NCBI GenBank assembly: GCA_031419455.1
Contig: JANOKS010000041.1
Coordinates: forward strand, 1 to 59,233
Source of the DNA: UBA7672 sp031419455
GTDB lineage: Bacteria > Pseudomonadota > Alphaproteobacteria > Caulobacterales > Hyphomonadaceae
DNA: 59,233 bases
Direction: 5' to 3'
The notes beneath the pieces were generated by a model that had not been told where the DNA came from, did not search any database, and saw only the letters and a program-made list of their open reading frames with translations. The position numbers and the translations under genes are program-made. Positions within the stretch are counted from its first letter, which is position 1. Every line of letters starts with the position of its first letter. This document shows, piece by piece, positions 45,844-56,058 of this stretch.

Positions 45844-48336
45844 ATGAGCAAGCTCATGTTGATCGACGCCACCCACCCGGAGGAGACCCGGGTGGCCGTC
45901 GTCGCAGACGGTCAGATCGAAGACTTTGATTTCGAAGCCCGCAACAAGCGCCAGCTTCGCGGCAATATCTATCTCGCCAAGGTAACGCGGGTCGAACCGT
46001 CCCTTCAGGCGGCGTTTGTCGATTATGGTGGCAACCGCCACGGCTTCCTGGCTTTTGCGGAGATCCACCCCGACTACTACCAGATCCCCAAGGAAGACCG
46101 GGAAGCGCTCCTTGCCGAGGCCGACGAGGAAGACGGCGACGACGAGGAGCCGGATGAAGAAGGCGCCACCGAGAATGGCGGCGACGATGCCTCCGACGAG
46201 GAGGAAGAGCGCAAGCAGAACCGCCGCAACGCCCTGTTCCAGCGCAAGTACAAGATCCAGGAAGTGATCCGCCGCCGGCAGGTGATGCTGGTGCAGGTCG
46301 TCAAGGAAGAACGCGGCAACAAGGGCGCCGCGCTGACCACCTATCTGTCGCTCGCCGGACGCTACTGCGTGCTGATGCCCAACACGTCGCGCGGCGGCGG
46401 CATCTCCCGCAAGATCACCAATGCGGGGGATCGCAAGCGGCTCAAGTCGATCACGTCCGAGTTTGAAATCCCGCGCGGCGCTGGCCTGATCGTCCGCACC
46501 GCCGGCGCCAAGCGCACCAAGAACGAAGTGCGCCGCGACTTTGAATATCTGACCAAGCTCTGGCAGCAGATCGTTGGCAAGACGATGGAGTCCATGGCGC
46601 CCGCCCTCATCCACGAGGAAGGGCATCTTGTCCTGCGCGCCGTGCGCGATCTCTACGACAAGGACGTCGAGCGCATCATCGTCGAGGGCGAGGACGCCTA
46701 CAACGAAGCGCGCAACTTCGTCAAAATGCTGATGCCTTCGCACACGCGGAAAGTCGTCCACCATGACGACAACGGCCCGCTGTTCGTGATGACGGGCGTC
46801 GAGGACCAGCTCGAAGGCATCTACGCGCCAACGGTTCAGCTGCCGTCCGGCGGCTACATCGTGATCAACCAGACCGAGGCGCTGGTCGCCATCGACGTCA
46901 ACTCGGGCAAATCTACGCGCGAACGCAACGTCGAAACCACGGCTTTGAAAACCAACATGGAAGCGGCGGCTGAAGCCTCTCGCCAAATGCGCCTGCGCGA
47001 TCTCGCCGGGCTCATCGTGATCGACTTCATCGACATGGAGGACATGAAGAACAACCGGGCCGTCGAAAAGAAGATGAAGGACTGCCTGAAGATCGACCGG
47101 GCCCGCGTGCAGACCGGCCGCATCTCGCAGTTCGGCCTGTTTGAAATTTCGCGCCAGCGCCGCCGCGCCGGCGTGCTGGAATTGTCGTCCGAGCCCTGCG
47201 ATCATTGCGGCGGCACTGGCCGCACGCGCTCGATCGAGAGCGCCGCAATCCAGCTGCTCCGCATGATCGAGGCCCGCGCGGCCGACGACCGGGTGCAGAC
47301 CGTGCATGTTGAGGCCGCATCGGAAGTCGCGCTCTACCTGCTCAACGAGAAGCGCTCGTCCATCGCCGCCATCGAATCCGACAATCATGTGCTCGTGCGC
47401 ATCGAGGCGGACGAAGATCTCAAGGCCGGCGAGTTCAACATCGAGGGTCGCGCCGACGGCAATGTCGTTGCGCCCAAGCCGATGCAGCCGATCGACCTGC
47501 GCAAGCTGAAGCCGCTGCCCCCGCCGGCGGCGGACGAGATCGAGGAAGATGACGAAGACATCGTCGAGGACTCCGACGACGAGTCCGATGACGATCAGGA
47601 AGTTCAGGATCAGGAAGACGACGAGGATTCCGAGGAAGAAGCCAGCGCCGACGCCGAAAACGATGACGACGATGGCGGCCGTGGCCGCGGAGGACGCCGT
47701 GGCCGGCGTGGCGGACGCCGCCGTCGTGGCGGCAAGGAACGCGGACGCGAGACAGCCGAGACAGAAGACAGCGAGACGCCGCAAGAGGCCCAGCCCGTTG
47801 TGGCGCGTGACGACAGCGAGCGCGACGACGGTCGTGGCCGTGGCGGGCGCCGCCGGCGTCGTGGCGGTCGCGAACGTCCTGAACGCAGCGAACGCAATCG
47901 CACGCCGGACATCGCGGCGGATGGCGGCGAGATGCTCGACTTCCTGGCGTCGGCCCCGTTCCTCGTGGCACAGGCCGCGCCCGAACTGGAAGACCCGGTG
48001 GCGGAACCTGCGCCGCTCGCGGCAGCTCCGATCGTGCCAACGCCGGTGTTCGAGGCGCCCGTGGAAAGCGAACCTGTGGAAGCAGTTGCACCTGAGCCCG
48101 AACGGCAGCCGGAACCCGTCGCCGCCAAGCGGGAACCCGCTCCCGCAGCCGACCACGAAATCGCCGCATCCGCCCCGCAGCCTCCCGCTGTCGAGCCCCA
48201 GCCCGAACCGGCCGCATCCGCGGCCGACAGGGCTGAGGCCCGGCGCCACGCCATCCATGGCGCGCCTGAAGACCCGGCCCCGGCCGGCGAGGCGCCACGG
48301 AAAGCAGGCTGGTGGAACCGTCGCCGCACAGGCTGA
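45844..48336 (+). CDS. rne: Ribonuclease E
   Basis: An 830-residue RNase E that initiates mRNA decay and processes rRNA. The S1-like region (about 35-170) is interrupted by an acidic insert (about 92-125), a known alphaproteobacterial trait. Catalytic Asp351 (AIDVNSGK) and Asp394 (IVIDFIDM) are present. The zinc-link CDHCGGTG (C452, C455) joins subunits into a tetramer. The C-terminal half is unstructured: acidic DDDED stretches, two arginine/glycine-rich RNA-binding clusters (RGRGGRRGRRGGRRRRGG, about 615-633, and another about 665), then a Pro/Ala/Glu tail for degradosome partners. Confidence 0.96.
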   Translation: MSKLMLIDATHPEETRVAVVADGQIEDFDFEARNKRQLRGNIYLAKVTRVEPSLQAAFVDYGGNRHGFLAFAEIHPDYYQIPKEDREALLAEADEEDGDDEEPDEEGATENGGDDASDEEEERKQNRRNALFQRKYKIQEVIRRRQVMLVQVVKEERGNKGAALTTYLSLAGRYCVLMPNTSRGGGISRKITNAGDRKRLKSITSEFEIPRGAGLIVRTAGAKRTKNEVRRDFEYLTKLWQQIVGKTMESMAPALIHEEGHLVLRAVRDLYDKDVERIIVEGEDAYNEARNFVKMLMPSHTRKVVHHDDNGPLFVMTGVEDQLEGIYAPTVQLPSGGYIVINQTEALVAIDVNSGKSTRERNVETTALKTNMEAAAEASRQMRLRDLAGLIVIDFIDMEDMKNNRAVEKKMKDCLKIDRARVQTGRISQFGLFEISRQRRRAGVLELSSEPCDHCGGTGRTRSIESAAIQLLRMIEARAADDRVQTVHVEAASEVALYLLNEKRSSIAAIESDNHVLVRIEADEDLKAGEFNIEGRADGNVVAPKPMQPIDLRKLKPLPPPAADEIEEDDEDIVEDSDDESDDDQEVQDQEDDEDSEEEASADAENDDDDGGRGRGGRRGRRGGRRRRGGKERGRETAETEDSETPQEAQPVVARDDSERDDGRGRGGRRRRRGGRERPERSERNRTPDIAADGGEMLDFLASAPFLVAQAAPELEDPVAEPAPLAAAPIVPTPVFEAPVESEPVEAVAPEPERQPEPVAAKREPAPAADHEIAASAPQPPAVEPQPEPAASAADRAEARRHAIHGAPEDPAPAGEAPRKAGWWNRRRTG

Positions 48337-48431
48337 GCCGCACCGACAGGCAGCGGAACAGCGCGGCGGCTTTGACTATCCTGGCTTGATGGCTAGCGTG
48401 GCTATGGTCGGGATTGAGAGAGAGCGTTCGC

Positions 48432-49820
48432 ATGGGCGTTATGCAGAAGCTTCTTCGCGCCGTCGCTGCGCCCCTGCTCGCGCTGGCGCTGCCGCTGAGT
48501 GCAACCGCGCAGGGCCTGATCCGCGATGCGGAGATCGAGCAGATCCTGCGCGACTATTCGGACCCGCTGTTCGCGGCCGCCGGACTGAAGCCCGCGGATG
48601 TGAACATCTACATCATCCAGAGTGACGATATGCAGGCTTCCGTCGCGGGCGGACAGAACATGTTCGTCTACACCGGTCTCATCATGGAGTCTGAGACGCC
48701 TGAAGAGTTGAAGGGCGTCATCGCGCACGAGACGGGGCACATGGCGCTTGGCCATAGCGTAACGCGCCAGGCCAACGTCGGGGCGAGCAGCAGCGTCTCG
48801 CTGATCACCATGGGCCTTGGAGCTCTCGCTCTTTTTGCGGGCGCCCCAGATGCAGCCATGGCTCTCATCGGCTCGGCGCCGCAATTTCAGTTGGCAAATA
48901 TCTTCAAACACATACGCCCCGAAGAGAGCGCTTCCGACCTGTTCGGCCTCGGCCTGCTCGAAAAGACAGGTCAGTCGGCTGATGGCTTCACAACTTTCAT
49001 GGAGAAATTTCGCTACCAGGAATTGATGACGGAATCCCGCCGCAATCCGTATTTCCGCTCTCACCCTATCTGGAGCGACCGCATCGGGGCCGCCACGAAG
49101 CGCGCCCGTGAAATCTCCGTCAAGGCCAGACCGCAGACGCCGGAAGAGATCATGCAGCTTGCTGTGATGAAGGCCAAGCTTGTCGGCTTCATCGGCCCGC
49201 CGAACCGCGTACTCTCGCGCTATCCTTCGACGGACACGTCGTTGCCCGCCCGCTATGCCCGCGCGATCGCCGCCTATCGCGCCGTCGATATCAAGGCCGG
49301 ACTGACGCAGACCGACGCCATCATCGCAGAGCAGCCCGACAATCCCTACTTCCATGAACTCAAAGGACAGATTCTGTTCGAGAGCGGCAGGGTAGCCGAA
49401 TCCGTTGGCCCGCACCGAAAGTCTGTCGAGCTTGCGCCGCAGCACGCGCTGCTCAAGATCAACCTTGCGCGCTCGCTGACGGCGACGAAGGAAGAGGCTG
49501 CGATCAAGGAGGCCGAAGGCTTGCTGATGGACGCGATCCAACTCGAGCCGGACAACGCCTACGCTTGGACATTCTTGGCTGACGCCTACGCCAAGCAGGA
49601 TCGCATCGGCGACGCCAACCTCGCGACCGCGGAAGCCGCCTACCATGTCGGCGACATGCCGAGAGCCTTCAACTTCGCGCGACGGGCGCGCGACAAGCTG
49701 GACATGAACACGCCGAATGGTCAGCGTGCGGATGACATCATGGCGCTGGCTGACCCCCGGAATAATCCGCGCGCCATGCGCCGCAACCTCACCGAGATGG
49801 CGCTGGAAGGTCAGCACTGA
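48432..49820 (+). CDS. M48 metalloprotease with TPR-like repeats (BepA-like)
   Basis: A 462-residue periplasmic zinc protease. Signal peptide to about residue 27 (cleavage after ATAQ). The zinc site is H99-E-x-x-H103 (AHETGH), with a third ligand likely in RPEESASDLFG. The C-terminal third has tetratricopeptide-like repeats (AIAAYRAVDIKAGL, HELKGQILFESG, AEGLLMDAIQLEP). This is the BepA layout: a quality-control protease/chaperone for outer-membrane proteins. The ATG at 48432 is chosen; a TTG at 48414 and an ATG at 48441 are alternatives. The DsbA-like lipoprotein follows. Confidence 0.9.
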   Translation: MGVMQKLLRAVAAPLLALALPLSATAQGLIRDAEIEQILRDYSDPLFAAAGLKPADVNIYIIQSDDMQASVAGGQNMFVYTGLIMESETPEELKGVIAHETGHMALGHSVTRQANVGASSSVSLITMGLGALALFAGAPDAAMALIGSAPQFQLANIFKHIRPEESASDLFGLGLLEKTGQSADGFTTFMEKFRYQELMTESRRNPYFRSHPIWSDRIGAATKRAREISVKARPQTPEEIMQLAVMKAKLVGFIGPPNRVLSRYPSTDTSLPARYARAIAAYRAVDIKAGLTQTDAIIAEQPDNPYFHELKGQILFESGRVAESVGPHRKSVELAPQHALLKINLARSLTATKEEAAIKEAEGLLMDAIQLEPDNAYAWTFLADAYAKQDRIGDANLATAEAAYHVGDMPRAFNFARRARDKLDMNTPNGQRADDIMALADPRNNPRAMRRNLTEMALEGQH

Positions 49821-49853
49821 GGCTGTAAATCCGGGCCGGATCGCCCTTTTTCT

Positions 49854-49889
49854 CTTAAGACCCCCCATCCTCCCTTAAGAACTGGGGGG
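49854..49889. repeat. CTTAAG direct repeats within a C/G dyad
   Basis: CTTAAG occurs at 49854-49859 and 49874-49879, exactly 20 bp apart. CCCCCCA (49861-49867) and TGGGGGG (49883-49889) form a 7-bp inverted pair around the second copy. It may be an operator or terminator between the M48 and DsbA-like genes. Confidence 0.4.
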
Positions 49890-49915
49890 CAGGATGGCCC
49901 GCAAGGAACCTGCAC

Positions 49916-50665
49916 ATGCGCCTGCACACTGCTATTTCCGCGCTTCTGGCCCTTGGCGCCGCCGCATGTTCGGGCGGCGAGGTGAAGGCGCCTGACTCGG
50001 TCGGCGGCCTGGAGAAGGCGCAGGTGGAGGCGATCGTGAAGGAGTATCTCCTGCGCGAACCGGAAATCCTGCTGGAGATGCAGACCGCTTTTCAGCGCAA
50101 CCAGCTGGCGACACAGACGTTGGCGGCGGAAGGCGCGTGGGAAAAGCTGATCGCATCGTCGAAGGACGATCCGTTCATCGGCCGCAAGGATGCGCCGATC
50201 ACCATCGTGGAGTTCAGCGACTATGACTGCGGCGTGTGCAAGGCCGCCGTGCCGTGGGTGATGAGCCAGGTGGATGACCGCCGCAGCGACATCAGGGTGA
50301 TCGTGAAGGAGTCAGCGGTGCGCGGCGAGGATTCGCGCCGGGCGGCGATCGCGGCGATGGCAGCGCACCAACAGGGCAAGTACCGCGAGATGCACGTTGC
50401 GCTGATGAAGGCCCCGGCGAACGCCTACACGCCCGCCAACCTCGAGACGATCGCACAATCGGTGGGGCTGGATATCGCGCGCTGGAAGAAAGACATGGCG
50501 AGCGAGCAGCTGATCAGCCGCGTTGATCGCTCGGTGGAAGAGTTCGACATGGCGGGGCTGCAGGGCACGCCGTCCTTCCTCATCAATGGCCGCTTCGTCG
50601 GCGGCTTCGGACAGGAAGAGCTGGAGTCGCTGATCGAGGCGACACGGCAGCAGATCCGCAGCTAG
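49916..50665 (+). CDS. DsbA-family thiol oxidoreductase lipoprotein
   Basis: A 249-residue protein: lipobox GAAAC with Cys18, then a helical N-terminal segment (about 32-75, EAIVKEYLLREPEILLEM) of the kind that oligomerises ScsC/Com1-type proteins, and then a thioredoxin-fold DsbA-like domain. The active site is C105-G-V-C108 (DYDCGVCKAA). The cis-Pro loop reads GTPSF. It probably forms or isomerises disulfides in envelope proteins. Its C-terminus meets the thiG stop with a 4-bp convergent overlap. It follows the M48 gene by 95 bp with inverted repeats between. Confidence 0.88.
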   Translation: MRLHTAISALLALGAAACSGGEVKAPDSVGGLEKAQVEAIVKEYLLREPEILLEMQTAFQRNQLATQTLAAEGAWEKLIASSKDDPFIGRKDAPITIVEFSDYDCGVCKAAVPWVMSQVDDRRSDIRVIVKESAVRGEDSRRAAIAAMAAHQQGKYREMHVALMKAPANAYTPANLETIAQSVGLDIARWKKDMASEQLISRVDRSVEEFDMAGLQGTPSFLINGRFVGGFGQEELESLIEATRQQIRS

Positions 50666-51453
50666 ATCATTCCTCCAAGCGGACTGGACGGATCAGCATA
50701 GCGCTTCTTCGGCATGCGGCCGGCGAGATAGGCTTCGCGCCCTGCGATCACGGCATGCTTCATCGCGCGGGCCATGCGGACAGGGTCTTTCGCCGCGGCG
50801 ATGGCGGTGTTCATCAGCACGCCGTCAACGCCCAGCTCCATTGCGATTGCGGCGTCGGAGGCGGTGCCCACGCCGGCGTCGACGATGACGGGGACTTTGC
50901 ACTGCTCGACGATGAGCCGGATGTTCACCGGGTTCTGCACGCCGAGGCCGGAGCCGATCAGCGAGCCAAGCGGCATGATGGCGCAACAGCCTGCGTCCTC
51001 GAGCTTGCGGGCGTAGACCGGGTCATCCGAGCAGTAGACCATCACGTCGAAACCGTCGGCGATAAGCGCCTTCGCGGCGACCAGCGTTTCCGACATGTCG
51101 GGGTAGAGCGTCTTCTGGTCGGCGAGCACTTCCAGCTTCACGAGATTCCAGCCGCCCGCCTCGCGCGCGAGACGCAGCGTGCGCACCGCCTCGTCCGCGG
51201 TGTAGCAGCCGGCGGTGTTGGGCAGGTAGGTGAAGCGCTTGGGATCGAGGTGATCGACCAGCCGCTCCGAGCCCTTGTCGGCGACGTTCACACGGCGCAG
51301 CGCGACGGTGACGATCTCCGCGCCCGCAGCCTCGGCAGCTTCGGCGTTCTGGGCGTAGGAGGCGTACTTGCCCGTGCCCACGATGAGGCGCGAGGTGTAT
51401 GCCTTGCCGGCGATGATGAGGCGATCCTGATCCGGAACTGACGTATCTGGCAT
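50662..51453 (-). CDS. thiG: Thiazole synthase
   Basis: A 263-residue TIM-barrel enzyme that makes the thiazole moiety of thiamine from deoxyxylulose phosphate, dehydroglycine and the sulfur carried by ThiS. The imine-forming Lys106 is in LVKLEVLADQ. Other landmarks are RLIVGTGKYASYAQNAEA, RRVNVADKG and VDAGVGTASDAA. The ATG start overlaps the thiS stop (TGATG), so translation is coupled. No TPP riboswitch is seen upstream of the pair, and thiO/thiE/thiC are not in the window. Confidence 0.95.
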   Translation of the reverse strand: MPDTSVPDQDRLIIAGKAYTSRLIVGTGKYASYAQNAEAAEAAGAEIVTVALRRVNVADKGSERLVDHLDPKRFTYLPNTAGCYTADEAVRTLRLAREAGGWNLVKLEVLADQKTLYPDMSETLVAAKALIADGFDVMVYCSDDPVYARKLEDAGCCAIMPLGSLIGSGLGVQNPVNIRLIVEQCKVPVIVDAGVGTASDAAIAMELGVDGVLMNTAIAAAKDPVRMARAMKHAVIAGREAYLAGRMPKKRYADPSSPLGGMI

Positions 51454-51653
51454 CACCCGCCTCCCACAAACTGCACGATCTCGATCCGGTCGCCGTGGGC
51501 GAGCCTTGTCGTTCCATATAGCGATTTCGGGACGATCTCGCGGTTGCGTTCCACGGCGACGCCCTTTTCGGGCATGGCGAGTTGGCGCAGGAATTCGGCC
51601 AGGGTGGCGCCGTCAGGGGCTTCGGTCGCCTCGCCGTTGAGAAAGAGGTTCAT
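51453..51653 (-). CDS. thiS: Sulfur carrier protein ThiS
   Basis: A 66-residue ubiquitin-like protein: MNLFLNGEATEAPDGATLAE, ending VQFVGGG, where the terminal Gly-Gly is adenylated and thiocarboxylated to carry sulfur for ThiG. The length is typical. It precedes and overlaps thiG by one base. It is divergent from aroQ, with a 113-bp shared intergenic region. Confidence 0.94.
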   Translation of the reverse strand: MNLFLNGEATEAPDGATLAEFLRQLAMPEKGVAVERNREIVPKSLYGTTRLAHGDRIEIVQFVGGG

Positions 51654-51766
51654 TTCATCGTCCGAACGCTTGAATCAGGCATTTGAACCGGCTGGGGATT
51701 CGCCTATTCAGTCTCACCGCCGGGCCGCTGATCTGGCTGCGAACTGGTCTCAGGTAAAGGTGCTCG

Positions 51767-52216
51767 ATGAGCCTGACCATCTACTGCCTGAACGGCCCCA
51801 ACCTCAACCTGCTGGGTGAGCGCGAGCCCGCCGTCTATGGCAAGGGCACGCTGGCTGACCTGGAGAAACTGACGCAGGACGCCGCCGCCGCAGCTGACGC
51901 CAGCCTGATCTTCCGCCAGTCCAACCATGAGGGCGAGCTGGTGGACTGGATACAGGAAGCCCGTAGACAGGCGGGCGGGCTGATCATAAACGCGGGCGGC
52001 TATACCCACACCTCGGTCGCAATCCACGACGCGCTCAAGGTGTTGACCATTCCTGTCGTGGAAGTTCATCTCAGCAACCCCGGGAATCGGGAAGAGTTCA
52101 GGCACAAGAGCCTGGTGTCTCCAGCAGCGTCCGGCGTCATCGCCGGCTTTGGTCCCCTGGGCTACCGGCTTGCCATCGAGGCAGTCGCCGCCCTTGCCGA
52201 ACAGAAGAGAGTTTGA
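51767..52216 (+). CDS. aroQ: 3-dehydroquinate dehydratase, type II
   Basis: A 149-residue type II dehydroquinase, third step of the shikimate pathway, dodecameric and of flavodoxin-like fold. YCLNGPNLNLLGEREPAVYG begins the active-site loop with Arg20 and Tyr24. EVHLSNPGNREEFRHKS holds the second active-site His and substrate loop. It is followed 5 bp later by accB in the conserved alphaproteobacterial order aroQ-accB-accC. Confidence 0.96.
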   Translation: MSLTIYCLNGPNLNLLGEREPAVYGKGTLADLEKLTQDAAAAADASLIFRQSNHEGELVDWIQEARRQAGGLIINAGGYTHTSVAIHDALKVLTIPVVEVHLSNPGNREEFRHKSLVSPAASGVIAGFGPLGYRLAIEAVAALAEQKRV

Positions 52217-52221
52217 AGATC

Positions 52222-52707
52222 ATGGCCGACAAGCCTTCCGAAAAGAATGGCAGGTTCGACACCGGGCTGATCCGCGAGCTTGCGGCTATTCTGCGCGAAG
52301 CCGATCTCGGCGAGATCGAGATCGAACAAGGCGGCATGCGCATCAAGGTGGTGAAGCCTGAGGCGAAGACCGTCCACATGGCGCAGGCCTACGCACCAGC
52401 CCCGGCAGCTGGGCCGGCTGGCGCTCTCCCTGCTGCGGCGGCGCCCACGACCAAGGCCTCTCTCCGCGATCATCCAGGCGCCGTGAAGTCGCCCATGGTC
52501 GGCACGATCTACCTTCAGGCCGAGGAAGGCTCTCCGAAATACGTGAAGGTCGGCGACGTGGTGAATGCCGGCGCAACACTGCTGCTCATCGAGGCAATGA
52601 AGACGTTCAATCCCGTGACGGCGCCCCGCGCAGGCAAGGTCGTGCAGATCCTCGTCGACAACCAGCAGCCCGTCGAATTCGGCGAACCGCTCGTCATCAT
52701 CGAGTAA
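52222..52707 (+). CDS. accB: Biotin carboxyl carrier protein of acetyl-CoA carboxylase
   Basis: A 161-residue BCCP. An N-terminal helical domain (about 10-50) is followed by an Ala/Pro-rich flexible linker (about 57-78) and a C-terminal biotinyl domain with EAMKTFN, where Lys127 is biotinylated, and the thumb-like EEGSPKY (101-107). It carries CO2 from AccC to the transferase. ATG 52222 is chosen; a TTG at 52213 overlaps the aroQ stop. accC begins 4 bp later. Confidence 0.95.
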   Translation: MADKPSEKNGRFDTGLIRELAAILREADLGEIEIEQGGMRIKVVKPEAKTVHMAQAYAPAPAAGPAGALPAAAAPTTKASLRDHPGAVKSPMVGTIYLQAEEGSPKYVKVGDVVNAGATLLLIEAMKTFNPVTAPRAGKVVQILVDNQQPVEFGEPLVIIE

Positions 52708-52711
52708 CGCG

Positions 52712-54055
<1,344 letters not shown>

Positions 54056-54105
54056 GCTCTGAGTATGGGCATGCGGTTGTGGCTCGGGTATTGGGACCTC
54101 CACGC

Positions 54106-54753
54106 ATGAGCCGCCATTTCGGCCCCAACGAATTGCTCGACTGTTATCGCCGCGGCGTCTTTCCGATGGCGGATTCGCGCGATGACCCGCGCCTGTTTCT
54201 CGTTGATCCGGATTTGCGCGGCGTACTGTCGCTCGATGACTTCCATGTCTCGAAGAGTCTGCGCAAGACGATAAGGCGCGATGCGTTCGAGATCAGGATC
54301 GACACCGCTTTCTCGCGCGTGATGGAGCTGTGCGCTGAAGCGGCGCCTGATCGGCCGCAGACGTGGATCAATGCGCAGATCCTCAATCTCTACAGTTCGC
54401 TGCATCGCGCAGGCCATGCGCACAGCGTCGAGGCGTGGCGCGATGGCGAGCTGGTGGGTGGGCTCTATGGCGTGAGCCTGAAGGCGGCGTTCTTTGGCGA
54501 GAGCATGTTCTCGCGCGCGACGGATGCTTCAAAGGTTGCGCTGGCGCATCTGGTCGCGCGGCTGAGGGCGGGTGGCTATCGGCTACTCGATACGCAGTTC
54601 GTGACCGGGCATCTCGAAACGTTCGGCGTCGAGGAAGTACCGCGTGACGATTTCCGTATCCTGTTGCACGACGCGCTTCAGCACGAGGCGACCTTCGGGA
54701 CGCAGACTTATTGCGGCGCCGAGGTGCTGCAGCTGATCACCCAGACATCGTAG
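54106..54753 (+). CDS. aat: Leucyl/phenylalanyl-tRNA--protein transferase
   Basis: A 215-residue aminoacyl-transferase of the N-degron pathway that adds Leu or Phe to proteins with N-terminal Arg or Lys for ClpAP degradation. GPNELLDCYRRGVFPMAD and GVSLKAAFFGESMFSR are family signatures, followed by ALAHLVARLRAGGYRLLD and TGHLETFG. The ATG at 54106 is preferred over a GTG at 54079. Its last 46 bp overlap the convergent DUF2155 gene. Part of the conserved accB-accC-aat neighbourhood. Confidence 0.95.
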   Translation: MSRHFGPNELLDCYRRGVFPMADSRDDPRLFLVDPDLRGVLSLDDFHVSKSLRKTIRRDAFEIRIDTAFSRVMELCAEAAPDRPQTWINAQILNLYSSLHRAGHAHSVEAWRDGELVGGLYGVSLKAAFFGESMFSRATDASKVALAHLVARLRAGGYRLLDTQFVTGHLETFGVEEVPRDDFRILLHDALQHEATFGTQTYCGAEVLQLITQTS

Positions 54754-55178
54754 GTTGGATGTTCGAGGGCGCTGAGGCCCGGCGAGGACGCGTACATCCA
54801 GCCCGAGAACAGCAGGCCGTTTTCGCCGATGGGCAGCGGACCCCGGTTCATGCTGGAGTCGGCGATCGGGCTGGCGACCTTCGGCGCCTTCGGCGGCGCC
54901 GTGGAATAGATTTCGAGGAAGGCGGCGGCTTCCGGCGCATCCTGCGGGCTGGACTGATAGCAGGCGCGGACCGTGACTTTCAGGCGGCCATGGTCGACCG
55001 ACTGGCCGACGCGCGCGCTGATGTCGGTCGAGTTGCCCGTGATCTTGTCGAGCGCGCGAAGCTTTGCGGCGCCGGCTGGCTGCAGCCGGTTGCCCGGCTC
55101 GCCATCCTGCGCGAACGCGCCAGCGCCTAGCGCCACGGCCGATGTGCCGGCAATCAGCAGACAAGCGAGCAGTTTCAT
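54708..55178 (-). CDS. DUF2155 domain exported protein
   Basis: A 156-residue secreted protein: signal MKLLACLLIAGTSAVALGAG (to AFA), then the DUF2155 domain with ARVGQSVDHGRLKVTVRACY and GLLFSGWMYASSPGLSALEH, two conserved cysteines and a C-terminal YDVWVISC. Alphaproteobacteria keep this gene beside mlaD, NDUFA12 and aat, but its role is unknown. The ATG overlaps the mlaD stop (ATGA). The 3-prime 46 bp are also coding for aat in the other direction. Confidence 0.9.
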   Translation of the reverse strand: MKLLACLLIAGTSAVALGAGAFAQDGEPGNRLQPAGAAKLRALDKITGNSTDISARVGQSVDHGRLKVTVRACYQSSPQDAPEAAAFLEIYSTAPPKAPKVASPIADSSMNRGPLPIGENGLLFSGWMYASSPGLSALEHPTYDVWVISCSTSAPQ

Positions 55179-55672
55179 AGGGGAGCCTCTTCCGCCATCT
55201 CAGCCCCTTGATCACCCCCGCCGGCCGCATTGCCAACTGCTTCGAGCAGCAGGCTCATGATATCGACAGTTCCGCGGGTGTAGTCGAACACGCCGGTGCC
55301 GTCGGTCGGCAGGTTCACGTCTGGATCGCCGCCGGCCAGCACGAAGATGTAGCTGCCGCCCAGCAGGCTGTCGGACTGTATCTGCGCGGTCGAGTCGGCC
55401 GGCAGGAGGATGTCCTTGCGGACGTTCATCTTCACTTCGGCGCGGAGCGTTTTGGGATCGACATTGACGCCCGTGACTGTGCCGACCTTCACGCCCGCGA
55501 CGCGGACATCCGTTCCGGGACCGACGCCATCGGCGCGGCCGAACTTGGCGAGCAAGGCGTAGCTGTCGCCCGTCGCAGCGCCGGACTGTTGCGACAGCGA
55601 GAAGACGAGGAAGAACCCCGCGACGAGAACGACGGCAAAACCAACCAGCGTTTCAAACAGTGATTCACGCAT
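55175..55672 (-). CDS. mlaD: MlaD-like MCE domain protein
   Basis: A 165-residue inner-membrane anchored protein with one N-terminal helix (about 9-28) and one MCE domain (about 36-115: FGRADGVGPGTDVRVAGVKV, then SLLGGSYI) of the phospholipid-trafficking Mla system, which forms hexameric rings. A short acidic tail follows. No other mla gene is nearby, so the MlaFE partners must lie elsewhere. The start overlaps the NDUFA12 stop (TGATG), and the stop overlaps the DUF2155 start, so all three genes are tightly coupled. Confidence 0.9.
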   Translation of the reverse strand: MRESLFETLVGFAVVLVAGFFLVFSLSQQSGAATGDSYALLAKFGRADGVGPGTDVRVAGVKVGTVTGVNVDPKTLRAEVKMNVRKDILLPADSTAQIQSDSLLGGSYIFVLAGGDPDVNLPTDGTGVFDYTRGTVDIMSLLLEAVGNAAGGGDQGAEMAEEAPL

Positions 55673-56058
55673 CAGGGCTTCCACGCCTCATAGTCGCCAG
55701 AACTCTTCGCACGCTCGCCGCCCTCGGACAGTGAACCTGGCGGGCGGTAGGCGCCCAGCGTGCCGGTGAGGTTGGGCTTGTGGTCGATCTCCCACGACCT
55801 GCGGAGGAGCGGGTCAACGGTCGGCGGCTTGTCGAAGGTGTGGTGCAGCCAGCCATGCCATTCGGCCGGGACCTTCGAGGGCTCGGCATAGCCATTGTAG
55901 ATCACATAGCGGCGCTTGCGGCCCTCAAGGCTCGGGCGGCGCTCTTCATAGTATTTGTTGCCGGTCTGGTCTGTGCCGACATAGCCCGCGCGGCGGCCGA
56001 TGTCGAAACGCGCGCCAATCGTGGCGCCGTTCCACCAGGTGAAGATCGACTTCAGCAT
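55672..56058 (-). CDS. NADH:ubiquinone oxidoreductase subunit NDUFA12
   Basis: A 128-residue accessory complex I subunit (B17.2 type). FTWWNGATIGARFDIGRRAG and YVIYNGYAEPSKVPAEWHGW are characteristic, as is LHHTFDKPP. It is one of the few supernumerary subunits shared between alphaproteobacteria and mitochondria. The start at 56058 is the conserved MLKSIF; frames upstream are non-coding. It is first in the tight NDUFA12-mlaD-DUF2155 operon. The main nuo operon is not in the window. Confidence 0.95.
   Translation of the reverse strand: MLKSIFTWWNGATIGARFDIGRRAGYVGTDQTGNKYYEERRPSLEGRKRRYVIYNGYAEPSKVPAEWHGWLHHTFDKPPTVDPLLRRSWEIDHKPNLTGTLGAYRPPGSLSEGGERAKSSGDYEAWKP

Noticed and set aside
45736..48258. 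An 840-codon minus-strand ORF opposite rne
   Set aside because: RNase E motifs on the plus strand are complete; the antisense reading has no recognisable domain and mirrors rne codon bias.
48414..48431. TTG start of the M48 protease
   Set aside because: The added residues disturb the signal peptide; ATG 48432 gives a normal one.
51654..51766. TPP riboswitch before thiS-thiG
   Set aside because: The region is only 113 bp, divergent, and has no thi-box-like sequence.
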